DNA of 64,000 nucleotides from Daucus carota subsp. sativus (taxonomy: Eukaryota; Streptophyta; Magnoliopsida; Apiales; Apiaceae), in NCBI RefSeq assembly GCF_001625215.2, contig NC_030385.2:7867135-7931134 (forward strand). The letters are read 5' to 3'. The translations under genes were made by a program, and so were the position numbers. Shown here one piece after another: positions 1 to 12,200 of this stretch (its first letter is position 1; every line of letters begins with the position of its first letter). The notes beneath the pieces were generated by a model that was not told the DNA's origin, did no database searches, and worked only from the letters and a program-made list of their open reading frames with translations.

Positions 1-351
1 TGCAAATTATGCAATACAGTCTACAGTGAATGTATTAATAAAGTGATTTCCTGAGAGGTATTTACTGAGATGTATGTATGTACTTGAATGCTCCGTCATA
101 TATGGCGCAGCATGAATATATATTATCGAACAGTGTTAGGTGGGTCCTCTGGCGCTAATTATATGTTGACAGCTGTCATAGAGTCAAAGGCTAGTGCTGA
201 TGTGGCGTGTAGGGTCATGTGGTCCTCCGTACCTCGAGACTGAAAAAAGCTTGGAACTTTTCGAATAAACAAAACACGTTTCCAATTTTATTTAACGGTT
301 TGTATTGGTCCGATCAGTGTGCTTCTCACCTTCCTCCACGATACTTGAGTA
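1..351. other. intergenic, no gene seen
   Basis: AT-rich DNA with only short chance open frames. I see no recognisable coding, RNA gene or complete repeat in this stretch, which ends where a Stowaway MITE begins. Confidence 0.6.
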
Positions 352-663
352 CTTCCTCCGTCCCAATCAATTTTATACAGTTTTTTTTGGATGTCCCGTC
401 ATTTCTATACATTCTCAAAATAACAATTTTTTATAATATAAAACACTACTCCACCCACTACATTCTCCCGCTATCTCCATTCTATAATAATAAAAACATT
501 ATTACACCCACTACTTTCTTCCACTACCTCAAATCTATTATTAAAAAATATGTGGGTCCCACCACTTTACCCACTTTCCATCTAACTTTACTTATTTCTT
601 ACACTTTTTCTTGGTCTCCGTGTCTAATCCCAATGTATATAATTCATTGGGACGGAGGGAGGA
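352..663. mobile_element. Stowaway-like MITE (Tc1/mariner type)
   Basis: The left end reads CTTCCTCCGTCCCAAT and the right end reads ATTGGGACGGAGGGAGGA, giving imperfect terminal inverted repeats of the classic CTCCCTCCGTCCC type. A TA dinucleotide lies on each side, as expected for Tc1/mariner-mediated insertion. The interior is non-coding and AT-rich, so this is a non-autonomous element of about 312 bp. The open frame of 173 codons running through it (from about 219) is fortuitous. Confidence 0.8.
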
Positions 664-1828
664 TATGTTTAATTAAAAAAAAGTTAAGTTTATTGTCAAA
701 AAAAAAAAGTTTATGTTTAAGAATATTTACTTCATTTTAAATAATATTATTTGAATTATTTTTTAAATTTTCAATTTAGATTCTATTATGACATGATATA
801 TTTAAAATATAACCGATCAATATAATCAATATTATCATAAAAAAATATGTTAACGTGTTCAATAATTTTATATAATATCTTACGGTCCAGTTTAATCTAT
901 TGACAACCCTATGGGAGGTACTGCGACACATTGCTAAACTTGCCCTTTTGCATAGCAGAAGATTTATGGTATAAAACTTAAGAAAATCTTGATTCTATAA
1001 TGTAATTAACCCTATCTCTCTGTTTTCTCGTTTTGATTTTGTCACGGGACATGCCTACAAAGAATCAAATGAAGATCACGAAACATTAGCTTCATGTGAT
1101 TATTTCTCTTGTATCCATAATGCATCCCCTTTGTTTCATCTCCACAATACAAATCCTGTGTAAAACTTTACAAAAGGACCATGAGATTGTGCAGACGAAA
1201 CACAAGTAATTTGTATGCAGACGTGTTCTTTTTAAAACCAAATCAAACATGTCTCACTAAACTCGTATAAGTGACATTTTGGGAGGGTGAATTGCAATGC
1301 ATGTACGGTCTACAAAGGTGAATCCCCTGGGACTCGTTTGATTATGATATTTCAGCACTCCACCTAGGAGCAAGTCCAAGAAATGGATATTCTTAGTTTT
1401 TTTTTTTGAAAGAAGATATATTTAGTTATAATTTAGATCATTGATTAAGCTGTTCGTCTAGTACATGTCATGAACACATGCTAATAATTAAATTCTATGT
1501 ATTCAGCTTTTTTTAATTTGTGCAATTTTTATATATGCAGGGATCCATCATTATTAGGATGATGTAATTAATTAAAATAACCTTGACTTTATAAAATTTA
1601 GTATTTAGCATGCGCTCATGCACACATACTAGAAAAATCGTTCCTTTAATGTTGATCAGACAATATTTTATTGATGCCTTATATTATTGGACAACCTCTT
1701 CGACCTTTATTTTCGAGACATATATATGTTCTTACTCTATTTTATATTTTATAATAAACTACTGTGAATGTTTTAAATTAAAAATATATAATTTTTTATA
1801 TTATATTGAAGATCGAATAAAGAAATTG
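664..1828. other. intergenic, no gene seen
   Basis: AT-rich intergenic DNA upstream of the eL41 promoter. No convincing exon, RNA gene or complete transposon was recognised. Confidence 0.6.
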
Positions 1829-2023
1829 TTGGGCCTGCTTCCAAGAATTTATCTTTTTCATTTAGCAAAAAAAGAAGAAATATGTGGGTAAATAAAGCGC
1901 CTAAAAGAAGTTTATTACTTCAAACCAACCAAACCCATTGTATTAACATACGGATAGGCCCAAGAGAGAATTAAAAGCCCATAAGGTGTAGGGTTCCGAC
2001 TTCCGATGTCTCTGGATATAAAT
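1829..2023 (+). promoter_or_regulatory. eL41 promoter: site II motifs, telobox and TATA
   Basis: Three TGGGCY-type site II motifs are visible, in either orientation: TTGGGCC at about 1829, AGGCCCAA at about 1956 and AAGCCCAT at about 1975. A telobox core TAGGGTT lies at about 1989 and a TATA-like TATAAAT at 2017-2023, roughly 80 bases before the eL41 start codon. This combination is known from plant ribosomal-protein genes, where TCP and telobox-binding factors link expression to growth. The motifs are seen in the sequence; their activity is inferred. Confidence 0.65.
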
Positions 2024-2102
2024 TGGTAGAGAAGAGTAACGAGTCGTCTTGTTTGCTGCTAAAATCGGCTGATCTCTAGTTCTCTACCCAAGTTAATCCA
2101 AG

Positions 2103-3008
2103 ATGCGAGCTAAGGTTAGTTTTACTTACCACTCTTTTAGTCATACTGTGTTTTAATTTCCCTTAAATTTCGTGTTGTTTTTGTTTAATTTAATTGCTAT
2201 GATGTTACTAGTGTTCCTTATGTTATGCTGTTAATATAATATATGTGCCTGATTATTAGTAGTCACATTGTGCAATTGAAAATGGATGAATTAGTTGATA
2301 TTTTAAATACCCAACTTTAAATTGTTGAAAAGAAGAAATAAGAATGCAGCAATTTCAAAGGTTGAGGCCCGTGAGGGTATGAGAATGATGTTTGTTAGGA
2401 TGTGTGTTTGTAATTTTGTATATAGGGGTTGGGGGTGGGTTATGTTTTGTGGTGGCATCGGCAAATCAACGAAATGGGAAGAATATGGGGAAATGGATTA
2501 TAACGGTATAAATTAGATACAGAAGCAGAATATACGTATCGTAGAAAAAATGGACAATTTTTTAAAAGGTGTTTAGGTCTTGTTAAAAATTTGAAAGAAC
2601 GGTGACGATTATTAATATGCACAATTGTTTTTCCCAAGCATCAGTTAACTGTTGGGCAATACACGCAATTATGTGTTTATTTGTTAGGTCGTATTCAATA
2701 ATAATAAGAAAAGCAATAAAGATGATGAGTATGCATATTTGAAAATTAAAGAAGAATACTCATATCAGAATCTTGTATAGAGGTTAAAGATAATTTAGTT
2801 TTTAAGTAAAATGGGGCTTCACGCCAAATTGTTAAGGTGGGAGTGAACGTTCCTTGGAACTGAACAAGAGAGACATTTTTTTTGCCTGCAAATCTGATTT
2901 TTTTTATATATGGACGTGGTGAGTAATTTTTCTGCATTGCAGTGGAAGAAGAAGCGGATGAGGAGACTGAAGAGGAAGCGCCGAAAGATGAGACAGAGAT
3001 CCAAGTAG
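2103..3008 (+). CDS. RPL41: 60S ribosomal protein eL41 (RPL41)
   Basis: Two-exon gene for the 25-residue, extremely basic protein eL41 of the large cytosolic ribosomal subunit, which sits at the subunit interface. Exon 1 (2103-2114) encodes MRAK and is followed by a GT donor. Exon 2 (2943-3008) follows a TGCATTGCAG acceptor and encodes W-KKKRMRRLKRKRRKMRQ-RSK followed by TAG. The joined product matches the near-invariant eL41 sequence in length and composition (almost entirely Lys, Arg and Met). The intron is 828 bases. The gene is easily missed because both exons are far too short for ordinary ORF detection. Site II motifs, a telobox and a TATA-like box lie just upstream, and about 50 bases of 5' UTR with a pyrimidine-rich start are likely. 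The next gene (PPR) converges on it from the other strand. Confidence 0.95.
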
Positions 3009-4148
3009 ACTGTTTGCTGGGTCAATGAGATCACTTCTGCTTGTGAGTCTACATCTTCATCACCACAATGCTGAATGATTCAAGGGCACTGAAAGCAGAG
3101 TTTTCTTGTACTGCTAGCAACTAAGTCAGCTTTAGGATTTATGTTTGGGGAATGCTGTTAGTTTGGTTATTTTATGAAGACCTTCAAAAAACTTTGTTGT
3201 CAGAAATGATCTTTTTTATTTTGCATAATCGGGTTTTATGAATGATATAACATTGCAATTTATTTTTAATTGTGTCTTTGCTGGAGTAGTTTAATCTAAA
3301 AAGTTTTGTCCTGTTGTCTGTTGATACTGCTTTGAAGTGGTGCATTGTCTGGGAAAATTGTTATCTGTTAGTTTTAGAATTTAAGTGTTTCTGAATCATG
3401 GAAAATAATAGAAAATGAGGTTTTTTCCTTTCTTTCCAAATCTTTTCAGAATGGGAACTTTTTTTGAGACAAACATGAGGGAAATTTCTCCCCAACCAAT
3501 TCTTTAGATATCCTTGTCTTCTGAAGAAATCATTTAAGAAGAAGTTGAAGTCAAATCTGTGCACTTGTTTTCTTTTCTATGAAAACTAAGTGTGTGGAAC
3601 ACACTGGCTAATTTCATTCACACTCCAAGTCCAAGTCTGTTGTTTTTACTTGCCCTCCTGGAGTGCTCTTGATGTTTTGTATTGTATATTTGTATTACTG
3701 GCTTGGCTACAAACATTCAAGTAGTTACCAAAATCCCAAATTTATCAATTTCAGTTCCATTATGCAATATTTATCATCTTCTGCAAGTTTGTAAGAGAAC
3801 AGCAGTTTCTTTTAACTGAAAGATGCTTTTATTTTCTTTTCAACTTATTGCAATTTTTTTGTTAACTAAGATAGGAAACAAGATTGGTCAAAAATAAAAG
3901 ATAGGAAACAAGATGGAAGACCAACCAATCCTATGAAATCCTTAGCGTCTGATAGTGATATGTCAATTTCAGACACTATATTCATAATGTTGAAGCGTAT
4001 TCACTTCTCTTCTAGTGAGAGCTGAGAGGGTTTGTTACTAGGTGAAAGCATTGTAATTTCCTGAAAGTAATCCGACTAGGATGAACATAAATGAAGACGT
4101 AGCGCACAGATAAAGTAACACACAAACTGATAATGCTGGCAGAGCAGC
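3009..4148. other. eL41 3' region and intergenic
   Basis: Contains the presumptive eL41 3' UTR and then unremarkable AT-rich DNA between convergent genes. No further coding sequence was recognised. Confidence 0.5.
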
Positions 4149-4298
4149 AGAGATACACAGAAAGCTCATTTGAGGTGGTGAGTTCCCTTGATCTTACTGT
4201 GCTATCCCCTAGAGCCTGTGTTCCACTGAGAGATACACAGAAAGCTCATTTGAGGTGGTGAGTTCCCTTGATCTTACTGTGCTATCTCTTGGAGCCTG
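4149..4298. repeat. two-copy tandem repeat, 80-bp period
   Basis: About 70 bases (4149-4218) beginning GAGATACACAGAAAGC recur at 4229-4298, separated by a short linker. The copies differ only in a few bases near CTATCCCCTAGAGCC versus CTATCTCTTGGAGCC. The repeat lies downstream of the PPR stop codon, so it may fall in that gene's 3' UTR or in the intergenic gap. No coding meaning is evident. Confidence 0.85.
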
Positions 4299-4811
4299 AA
4301 AGGAACACTGAGCACAAAGAACGGTGATGCCTATTTTATTTCTAAATTTTGAACAAAAAAAGAGCTCAATGTAAAATTTTAGCTGATACTTACAGAAGTT
4401 AGACAACAATCAGAAAGTCTGAGTAGAAGATGAACGACATAGACCAGCTTAGTTTCTCAATCTTGATTTTTTGAGAAGAATAGTCACGATGGTAAATAAA
4501 ATGTTAATTACAAAGCTCTTCACCCTATATAAATGAATCAGAGAACCTTAGACATGATTTTAATTTTTTTAAATCGATCATGCTTGAACACATAGATAAA
4601 ACCTCATGAAATTAGTCAGCAGGAAAAGATTGAACTCGGACAGTAGTGCATCAGAAAGAATTGATCTCCTAAACTTTTCAACTGGGTTTGCATCCAGGAT
4701 TGAAGTCCCCTCGTCAATCTTCATTCAGCGCCTGAACTTAAATGTAGGAATCTTCATCCTGTTATTTTCGCAGTAACTGGGCTGTAATCGTTTATCTTTG
4801 TTGATAGCTTT

Positions 4812-6515
4812 TCATACTAGTAACTTCACAAGGTCATATTGCATAACTAGCCTTTCCACTGTACTACGACTTATGACCTGCCTGATATTCAATTCCTTCA
4901 GAACCATAACTGCCAACTCCTTTTCTCCTTCATGAACAATCCCTTCCACCAAAATGGTGTAAGTTGTCTCACTGGGTTTAAAATTTTTCTGAATCATTAT
5001 CTCAAAAATCTCCAAGGACAAATCTGTTCTCTGGGCTTTGCAGAGCCCAAGTATAAGAGCATTAAAATTGTCAACATCAGGCCTGTAGCCACTTTCCTCC
5101 ATGATGAAGAATATTTGCACTGCCTCATTTATCATTCCCTCCATGCACAACCCTCTAATCAAAGATGAATACGTATAGCAGCCGGGAGTAAAACCATACT
5201 TTGTCATTTCATACATAAGCTGAAGTGCTGGATATGTATTCCCTTTCCGACATAATGCAGAAATCACATTTTTGTAGTAATCGTAAGTAGAGGAATTTTG
5301 TTTACTACTCAAATACTTGAATATGGCGAAAGCCTCTTGTACCATACCCTCCTTACAAAGCACAGAAATAGCGTTAAATGTTCCTTCATTTGGAACACAG
5401 TGGTGATATATCATTTGGTCCAGACATTTAATTACATCATCCACCTTCTTCTCTTTGCAGAGCCGCGAGATAACTGGGTTGTAGCTGGCTGCAGTGGGCC
5501 TGAAAGGTCCCATATACATTTCATCTAACACATCAAGGGCATGATCAACTCTGCCGTGATAAGCGAGTGAACCAATCAATATATTGTAGGTGACTATAGA
5601 CGGTGATCGCTCCTCGCCTACCATTTCTGACAGAAGTTCGTTCGCCTCGTCCCATCTTCCTTCATGGCACAAGCTCCGCAACAATATATTATAGCTCACA
5701 ACATTTGGATTAAAACCATGTGATGGCATATTTCTAAAGAATGTAATTGCATCATCTATTCGACCTTCCTTGCACAACCCAGTTAGCAACACATTATAAC
5801 TGACCAGATTAGGATTCCCACCCTTGTCGATCATATCATCCAAGAGCCTAATTGCTTCATTGACCCCCTTTTCTTTATAAGCAGCTTCTAGCAAGATTGC
5901 ATAGGTAAAAGCATTTGGCACTAACCCTTTCTGCATCAATCTGTCCACAAACTGCAAGCTCTGTTCCAAGTCACCACGCATACAAAGACCTCGAACAAGA
6001 GAATTATAAGTCATAGTATTGGTCGGATATCCATACTCCTCCATTCTTTCAACCAACTGCATTGCGTGCCCAACGTTTCCCCTTTTGCACAATTGGTTCA
6101 CTAAAAAAGCATACGAAGCAGCATCCGGAACAGCGCCCGAAGCAACCATCATCTCCATTACTCTAGTTGCTTTCCTAAATTTATTCGACTTGACCAAATC
6201 ATACAACAACTGAGTTGCTTGACCAACATCCGGCATATGCCCTTTCCCAACCATGTATTCCAAGTACAAAAAAGCATCATTCATCCTATAATCTTTAGTT
6301 CTAGCATCATTCTTACCATGTCTCCAATTGGGTATCGTAAAAACAGAATCTTTCGAAGGAACAGCCATATGGGTAGACGCTAAAACTCTAGAAAAGCCCT
6401 TGGCAGGAGAAAAAGAATGGACATGTGGAATCTGCAAAGAAAACCCACTACACATTCTTGTCTGCTCTGCAGAAGGGCTCATTATAGGTGCCACTAGATT
6501 CATCAATGCAGACAT
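4812..6515 (-). CDS. P-class pentatricopeptide repeat protein, probably plastid
   Basis: Single-exon gene for 567 residues, as is usual for plant PPR genes. Degenerate 35-residue helical hairpins follow one another from about residue 75 to 545, roughly 13 units, many with the hallmark pattern TYNSLVRGLCMRG, SYNVLLTGLCKEG or TYNILIGSLAYHG. There is no E, DYW or SMR tail, so it belongs to the P class, whose members bind organellar RNA to stabilise, process or translate it. The first 50 or so residues are rich in Ser, Ala and Pro and poor in acidic residues, which suits a chloroplast transit peptide. From memory it most resembles the Arabidopsis At1g79080 type, but I could not align it. One repeat (around TFNAISVLCKEG) is a residue shorter than its neighbours. 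The start chosen is the first Met of the frame. The RNA target cannot be read from the sequence here. Confidence 0.93.
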   Translation of the reverse strand: MSALMNLVAPIMSPSAEQTRMCSGFSLQIPHVHSFSPAKGFSRVLASTHMAVPSKDSVFTIPNWRHGKNDARTKDYRMNDAFLYLEYMVGKGHMPDVGQATQLLYDLVKSNKFRKATRVMEMMVASGAVPDAASYAFLVNQLCKRGNVGHAMQLVERMEEYGYPTNTMTYNSLVRGLCMRGDLEQSLQFVDRLMQKGLVPNAFTYAILLEAAYKEKGVNEAIRLLDDMIDKGGNPNLVSYNVLLTGLCKEGRIDDAITFFRNMPSHGFNPNVVSYNILLRSLCHEGRWDEANELLSEMVGEERSPSIVTYNILIGSLAYHGRVDHALDVLDEMYMGPFRPTAASYNPVISRLCKEKKVDDVIKCLDQMIYHHCVPNEGTFNAISVLCKEGMVQEAFAIFKYLSSKQNSSTYDYYKNVISALCRKGNTYPALQLMYEMTKYGFTPGCYTYSSLIRGLCMEGMINEAVQIFFIMEESGYRPDVDNFNALILGLCKAQRTDLSLEIFEIMIQKNFKPSETTYTILVEGIVHEGEKELAVMVLKELNIRQVISRSTVERLVMQYDLVKLLV

Positions 6516-7163
6516 AAATTCAAGCTATAATCTTTACAGAAAAATGCTGAATACGCAAGACTAAATTCAAAAATTTCGACTACTTCCCATTAGCAAAAAT
6601 CAAGAAATCAAGAAAACCCAAAATCGATACCACTAACAGTGTTATATTGCAGTAGATGCAAGTGTGGACAATGTAAATAAATGCGCATAAAAAACTTTTC
6701 AACTTGAATTAAGTTAAAGCTCAAACAGATAATTTGTGAGTTCAACTGGATATGATAAGCATGACAACTGAGAAGAGGAGAAAGATGATATACATACATG
6801 CATATGTACAATGGTCAGAAATGAAATGATGAGATTCTTGATTCTTCTTTAAGGATGGGAGCTTTGTGATTCAAGAGCAATTCAGTCAAGTGTATAAATT
6901 AATTTTGATGATCGGGAATCTTGATTTTTACTCGGGGGATTGTTGGGGCCTCCTGGCCGCAACTCTGTTATCCAAAAGTCGATTTTACACGCATTGTTGG
7001 CGCGTATGTGCTATATTTTCGGCAAAGGAACCCAATATTTAGAAGTTGCCTTGCGGATACAAGTTCGTCTAAACAAGCATAAAGAAGTTCCCGGAAAAAA
7101 AAAGTAGACAGATTTAAATTTTTTTAAACTAATCCAAATGACTCTTGTATATAATTATTAATA
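6516..7163. other. PPR upstream region
   Basis: Presumptive 5' UTR and promoter of the minus-strand PPR gene. No clear TATA box or other gene was recognised. A Helitron end abuts the region at 7164. Confidence 0.5.
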
Positions 7164-7339
7164 CTAGCCTTTAACCCGTGCCAAGCACGGGCGGGTATAT
7201 AGTTCGTAATTTATTATTATAATAATTTAAATTTTAACATCATTTTATTAGTATTTTAGTATTGATGGATTGAATTTTAATTAAATTATATTATTCAACT
7301 GAATATATTTTCTTCCGATTACTTAAAAATGGACAAACC

Positions 7340-7379
<40 letters not shown>

Positions 7380-7801
7380 TACATTTAATCCGAATTTAGT
7401 ACACATAGATTTAAAAATAAAAAAATCAAAAAATTCTAATCTTTTCCAAACATAGTCGATCGTGTAATACGTTTGAAAGATTCAGTTATGTAATGGTTAT
7501 ATTGAAATAGAACACGTTAAAGTTAAAAAGAGTTATATGAAAGTTCTTGTTGAAAAAGAATATTCGAAATTGTATATTTATAATTTTATTTATAACATCA
7601 TCATAATTTTTTTAATGAAATATTATATTATAATGTATTGTTATGAGTGTTTTTAGTATTTGAAATTGTTTATAATACTAATAGAGTCCATATTTGTAGA
7701 CTTGTAGTACCAAAAGAAGAGTACCAAACCAAAAAATATAACTAAAACCTTGGACTACAAATTATACCCATGTTGGCTTATTATAGTATAGTATATATAG
7801 A
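7164..7801 (-). mobile_element. non-autonomous Helitron
   Basis: Read on the minus strand, the element starts TCTATATATACTATACTA at 7801 and ends with a hairpin, CCCGTGCTTGGCACGGG, followed by TTAAAGGCTAG at 7164. A TC 5' end, a 3' hairpin a few bases before CTAG, and insertion between A and T (7802 and 7163) are the Helitron signatures. At about 638 bp with no coding capacity it would need a RepHel protein in trans. It contains an (AT)n run around 7349-7376. The 3' end is clear; the 5' end is the best match rather than proven. Confidence 0.7.
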
Positions 7802-8284
7802 TATGTTTCAACCAAAATATATTAGTTCATTAATTCATTTGAGATCCAGGCATTAAAATATTAGTATGAATTTGAAAATTTAAAATAATAACTCAAATCT
7901 TATCATTGAAATCCACCGTTTAAAATTAAATTCACATTTCTAAACACCGTCAGATGTTATTTTTAATTACCATGTTATTATTTTACCAGTATTATCATAG
8001 ATCTATACTATCTATTTTAATATACTTATACTATATATTATTATTATTAATAATATTATTATATTAAACTAAAATATTAATAATTTTATTGATCAATCAA
8101 ATTTTATTAGCTGGTTGATATTATTTATGGATCTTTTTAATATATAATGTTATCTAATAAATCTTTTTATGAGTGCCAACTAAGATAAAATATTTAGAAA
8201 TTAAGTCAGTATTTTTTATTTATATTTCAATTAAATTTAAAATTACAAATAAAAAAATTACAAATATTATAAATCACTTTAGAG

Positions 8285-8583
8285 TAGGGACGGATTCATG
8301 CTGGGAGTACTTGCCCCAGTGTCTTGTTTAGTGTTTACAATGTTTCAGTATAATATTTTTCAAAGCTAACATCCTTGCCCCCTTGGTTGAGGTTGGATTT
8401 TGTTATGGAAATAATCATGGTTCGATTGTTGTATTTTGCATTTTTATATAAACACTTCCCCCTTCAAGCAAAAGAACCACAAATCATTAAGAATTTTTTT
8501 TTTTGTAACCTCTAATTTTCCCCATGAGTTTGAAATCCCAGGTATTCTGCCCCCATAAGCACAAAATCCTAGATACGTCCCGG
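8285..8583. mobile_element. hAT-like MITE with 8-bp target duplication
   Basis: The ends read TAGGGACGGATTC and TACGTCCCGG, which are imperfect inverted repeats. A perfect 8-bp duplication, CTTTAGAG, flanks the 299-bp element (8277-8284 and 8584-8591), as expected for hAT transposition. The second duplication copy overlaps the start of the neighbouring GAGCATC element, so this MITE inserted at that element's edge. Confidence 0.75.
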
Positions 8584-8588
8584 CTTTA

Positions 8589-8999
8589 GAGCATCCCCAA
8601 CCATAAGAAGTCATTAGCTAAAAGTGTGGCATTCCAAAATTATAAATTTTAGCCAATTCCCACGAGAAACACCACTCCAACCATAGCAAGCCCTTGTCTA
8701 TGATTATAGCCACCCCTATGGATGACTATATTTGTCGAACCACTACAGATCTGTAGTGAATTCCACGTCATTTTTCGCAATTTATTTTCTTCATTTCCGC
8801 TGATTACATATAAATTATCACCATATTAAACTGATATATTCTATTTATAACAATCTAAATATTAATAATATACTATTTTTAAATTATAGCCAACCAATAT
8901 AGCCAATATCATTGAAGCATAAAGATTCAGCAAATTTTACATTATGTATTACAAATCTAATTTAGCCAACGATTATAGCCAACGCAGTTGGAGAAGCTC
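8589..8999. mobile_element. PIF/Harbinger-like MITE (GAGCATC family)
   Basis: It starts GAGCATCCCCAACC and ends GTTGGAGAAGCTC, with TTA on the left and TTG on the right as an imperfect 3-bp target duplication. The interior resembles the element at 21237-21630: both share ATAGCCAACCAATATAGCCA and a right end with GATTATAGCCAACG. It is non-coding and about 411 bp. Confidence 0.75.
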
Positions 9000-9096
9000 T
9001 TGTAACCTATAACGCGTATATAACCTGTAATCTGTATATAAGAAAAGATCAAAACACGAAATATATTCAAATCAAAGGCCAATGTCTTTAATCTAA

Positions 9097-9252
9097 TGGG
9101 CCGCCAGAGGAAAAACATTAGCCCTACGAATTATATTAGTCAGCCCAACCAATCGCAGCCCGCATCTAATTTTACAACTCTTCTCATTTTGTCGAAATCG
9201 AAAATCGACTAGATAACAATAATAATCAGACCGTCCTCTTCAGTTAGGGTTT
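9097..9252 (+). promoter_or_regulatory. SR45 promoter: site II motifs and telobox
   Basis: TGGGCC at about 9097 and AGCCCAA at about 9142 are site II-type motifs. TTAGGGTTT at about 9245 is a telobox just ahead of the SR45 start codon. The motif pair is shared with the eL41 and KRR1 promoters in this window. Function is inferred from known plant promoters. Confidence 0.5.
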
Positions 9253-9291
9253 GTTTTGGGGCAGTCCAAAAACAAATTGGGGCTAATCGCA

Positions 9292-12200
9292 ATGGCGAAA
9301 GCAGGACGAGCTCGATCACCTTCTGGTTCAGCCTCGTCGTCTCGGTCACGTTCGTTCTCAGGCTCGGACTCTCGCTCTAGCTCGCGCTCTCGGTCTCGTT
9401 CTCGCTCTCGATCTTTCTCTTCCTCTTCCAGTCGCTCTCGCAGTCTCAGCTCCCGCAGTCCTACTCCCCGCAAAAGGTTTCTTAATTCACCTCTCACTCT
9501 ACACACTCTCATGTTTTCTTCAATATTTTATTTTCGGAGGGAGGAGAAAGTGTTTAGTCATTTTCCTTGATGATAAGTTAAGCGGACTTGAGCGGGAATT
9601 GTAATTCGATGAATGAGTTGCTAGGGGACACTCGCATTGCATATTTTATGTTGCTGTTTAATTTATGTTGGTTTGTATAAACATTTGGGCGAGTATAGCT
9701 ACTCTACAATATAACTAAATTCAACTCGCATTTTGCTGCTTAGTAGAAACATAAAAGTTATATTGATGTACATAATTGATCTGTGTATGAATAAATATAA
9801 CTTATTGTTTGTTTTGTTTTGAAGTAAGTTAGTTACTGAAATCAAGGTTACACTATTTAGCACTGAAAATTCTACACAATGTAACACATGAATGTTAATA
9901 ATACCCTGTTCTACTTCATTAATTTTCCATTTTCTACTCATCTGATTTCATTAGTTAAAAATGATACAAGTGGCTGCAATTTTTGGAACTGCGTCATAGT
10001 GTTTCAGTAGCAGGGTTTGGTGTTGTATAGCTCTCATTTATTGCGGATTGATCTGTTTAGTTTTAGTTAAATCTTTAAGCTCATATTGATCGATTTTGTG
10101 GGTCTGGCTGTAATCGTTTTTTAACTTTACTGTTTGTTTAGTACTCAATTTAACCCAAAATTGGTGCATCTTTTTCTTAGTGATTGAATATGAATTATTA
10201 ATTTTCAGAGGTGAACTGGCCTCGTTTACACATTAAATTTTGATGTAAATTATAATGTGTCACTAATCACAAGAATTGTGTATGTTAACCTTGTATTTGC
10301 TTTTGAATCCTTTTTTTTGACAGTCCTGTTGAAGGTGCTAAAAGAGGCCGTTCACCACCACCTCAATCGAAGAACGAAACTGCACTTCCACCTCCTCCTC
10401 CGAGGTATTCTCTTACTGCCAACTTTATAATTTGAAGTCTTGTATTGAAGCTCTTATTTTTATCAAATTAATATTTCTTTACGTATTATTATTTTGATTT
10501 TTTATTCCAGTACATTGTGGGCATGTCTTTGCTCAGGATGAATATTTATTGTGCGATACGAAGACAATTAAATAGATAAACAAACTTTTCAAGTGGTTCT
10601 TGAATGATATACAGAATCAGCTGGATTATATTTTACAAGTGAACAAGCTTTTGTTGAAAAGGAAATGAACTTTTTTTACTGAATCTTCTTGAGATCTAAA
10701 ATCTGTGATAGGTGCTAAGATAATTTTCAATAAATGAATGTTATTTGAGAGAGTTGTATCCTAAATGAGTTTCTTGGAATTTAAGAAGTCTGTTTGCTGG
10801 TGCTGGTTTGAGGAAGAGGGACTGAAATTTCAGAGTGCCACAATGCAGATTGCCTTAAAAGGTGTTGGACTTGGATTTTTGTGTGCATCTACAGAAACCT
10901 TTATTGTTGAACATAATTGACAGCAAAGTATACTGGTTTAGACTTTTGGTGTAGGTTTCTGGTTCAATGGATTTTGTATTGGGCGTCATTGTACGAAATA
11001 GTCCTTGTGTGATCCCTTAGTTCCTTAAATTAATTATATTTTAGATTAATAGTGTTTGTCGAAGCTTTAACTTCTTTGTCCGCGCTGTTCAATTTGAATA
11101 ACAACATTATTTGTATAAGTTTTTAGCAGCTTTTCATATCTTGTCACAACTTTATTTCTGGTTTATGTCCTAATGTAGGAAAGCTTCTCCTGTTCCTGAG
11201 TCACTTAAGCTTTGCATTCGCCAGCTCACCAGGAACGTGAATGAAAATCATTTAAGAGAAATATTTGGTATGTTTTTATCGGTTGTGCCTCATCCATGAA
11301 ATCATGGCACCTACATATAGATATGAAAATAGATTGCTTTCTTTTTCGCTGAGAAGGGAAGAAAGAATGAAAGAAACATCGATAGGAGATGGCAGATCGC
11401 TACTGCACCTAGTATCTACATTTTAATTTTGAGAGACTTTAATTTTATACACAGTGTATATACCTAGCTTGTAATGTTATAATTGTAGATTGCATCACAT
11501 GTTAGGCCATTTTCAGCGTATTCAATGTTAGATACTCTATCGCACGATATTAATTTCTCCTCAATAAAAGCTTACCATGAAGGCGGAATAAAGTTAGTAC
11601 CTATCTTGTTAAAATTTATAAAGTTATAAGTAATATTCTTCAAAGCCATTTACTTGTCTAATTAAATTTAAAGGTAAGTATCTCATTATTAAGAATTAAC
11701 AAACTTATTTTAGACTTGTGAATTGCCATGACTAGACCACTAATGACTAATGAGTACATGCTGTGTTTTAATATCTCAGTCTAAATATAAATCTCAAAGT
11801 TTTCATTATCTTTACATTTGATGGTTAGTAAGCTGATATCTATGTACAGTTTATACTTCTGAATTAGTGTATGATTTTTGCATGCGTTTCAACTTTGCAG
11901 GTAACTTTGGTGAAGTTGTGAGTGTTAGATTGGAAATAGATCACAGAGTATGTTTACATTTGTATATGTCCATCTCCTTAAAATATATTCTAAGCTTTAA
12001 AAACCTATTACTATATACTTTTTATGTTATGAATTGAGTGTTTCTGCTCACATCAGGCAAACCTTTCAAAAGGACTTGGTTATGTGGAATTCAAGACAAG
12101 AGCTGATGCTGAAAAAGCCCAGGCATACATGGACGGGGTAGGTTTATATAAGATTAATGGTGAACAATCGTTTTAGTGGTGCAACACATCTCCTATATTG

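Noticed and set aside
219..740. 173-codon plus-strand frame
   Set aside because: It spans a Stowaway MITE and its low-complexity flank.
9256..9291. Upstream extension of SR45 to 9256
   Set aside because: It begins at a TTG codon; the family start MAKxxRxRSPS matches ATG 9292.
9240..9512. 90-codon minus-strand frame rich in Arg and Glu
   Set aside because: It is the antisense reading of the SR45 Ser/Arg codons.
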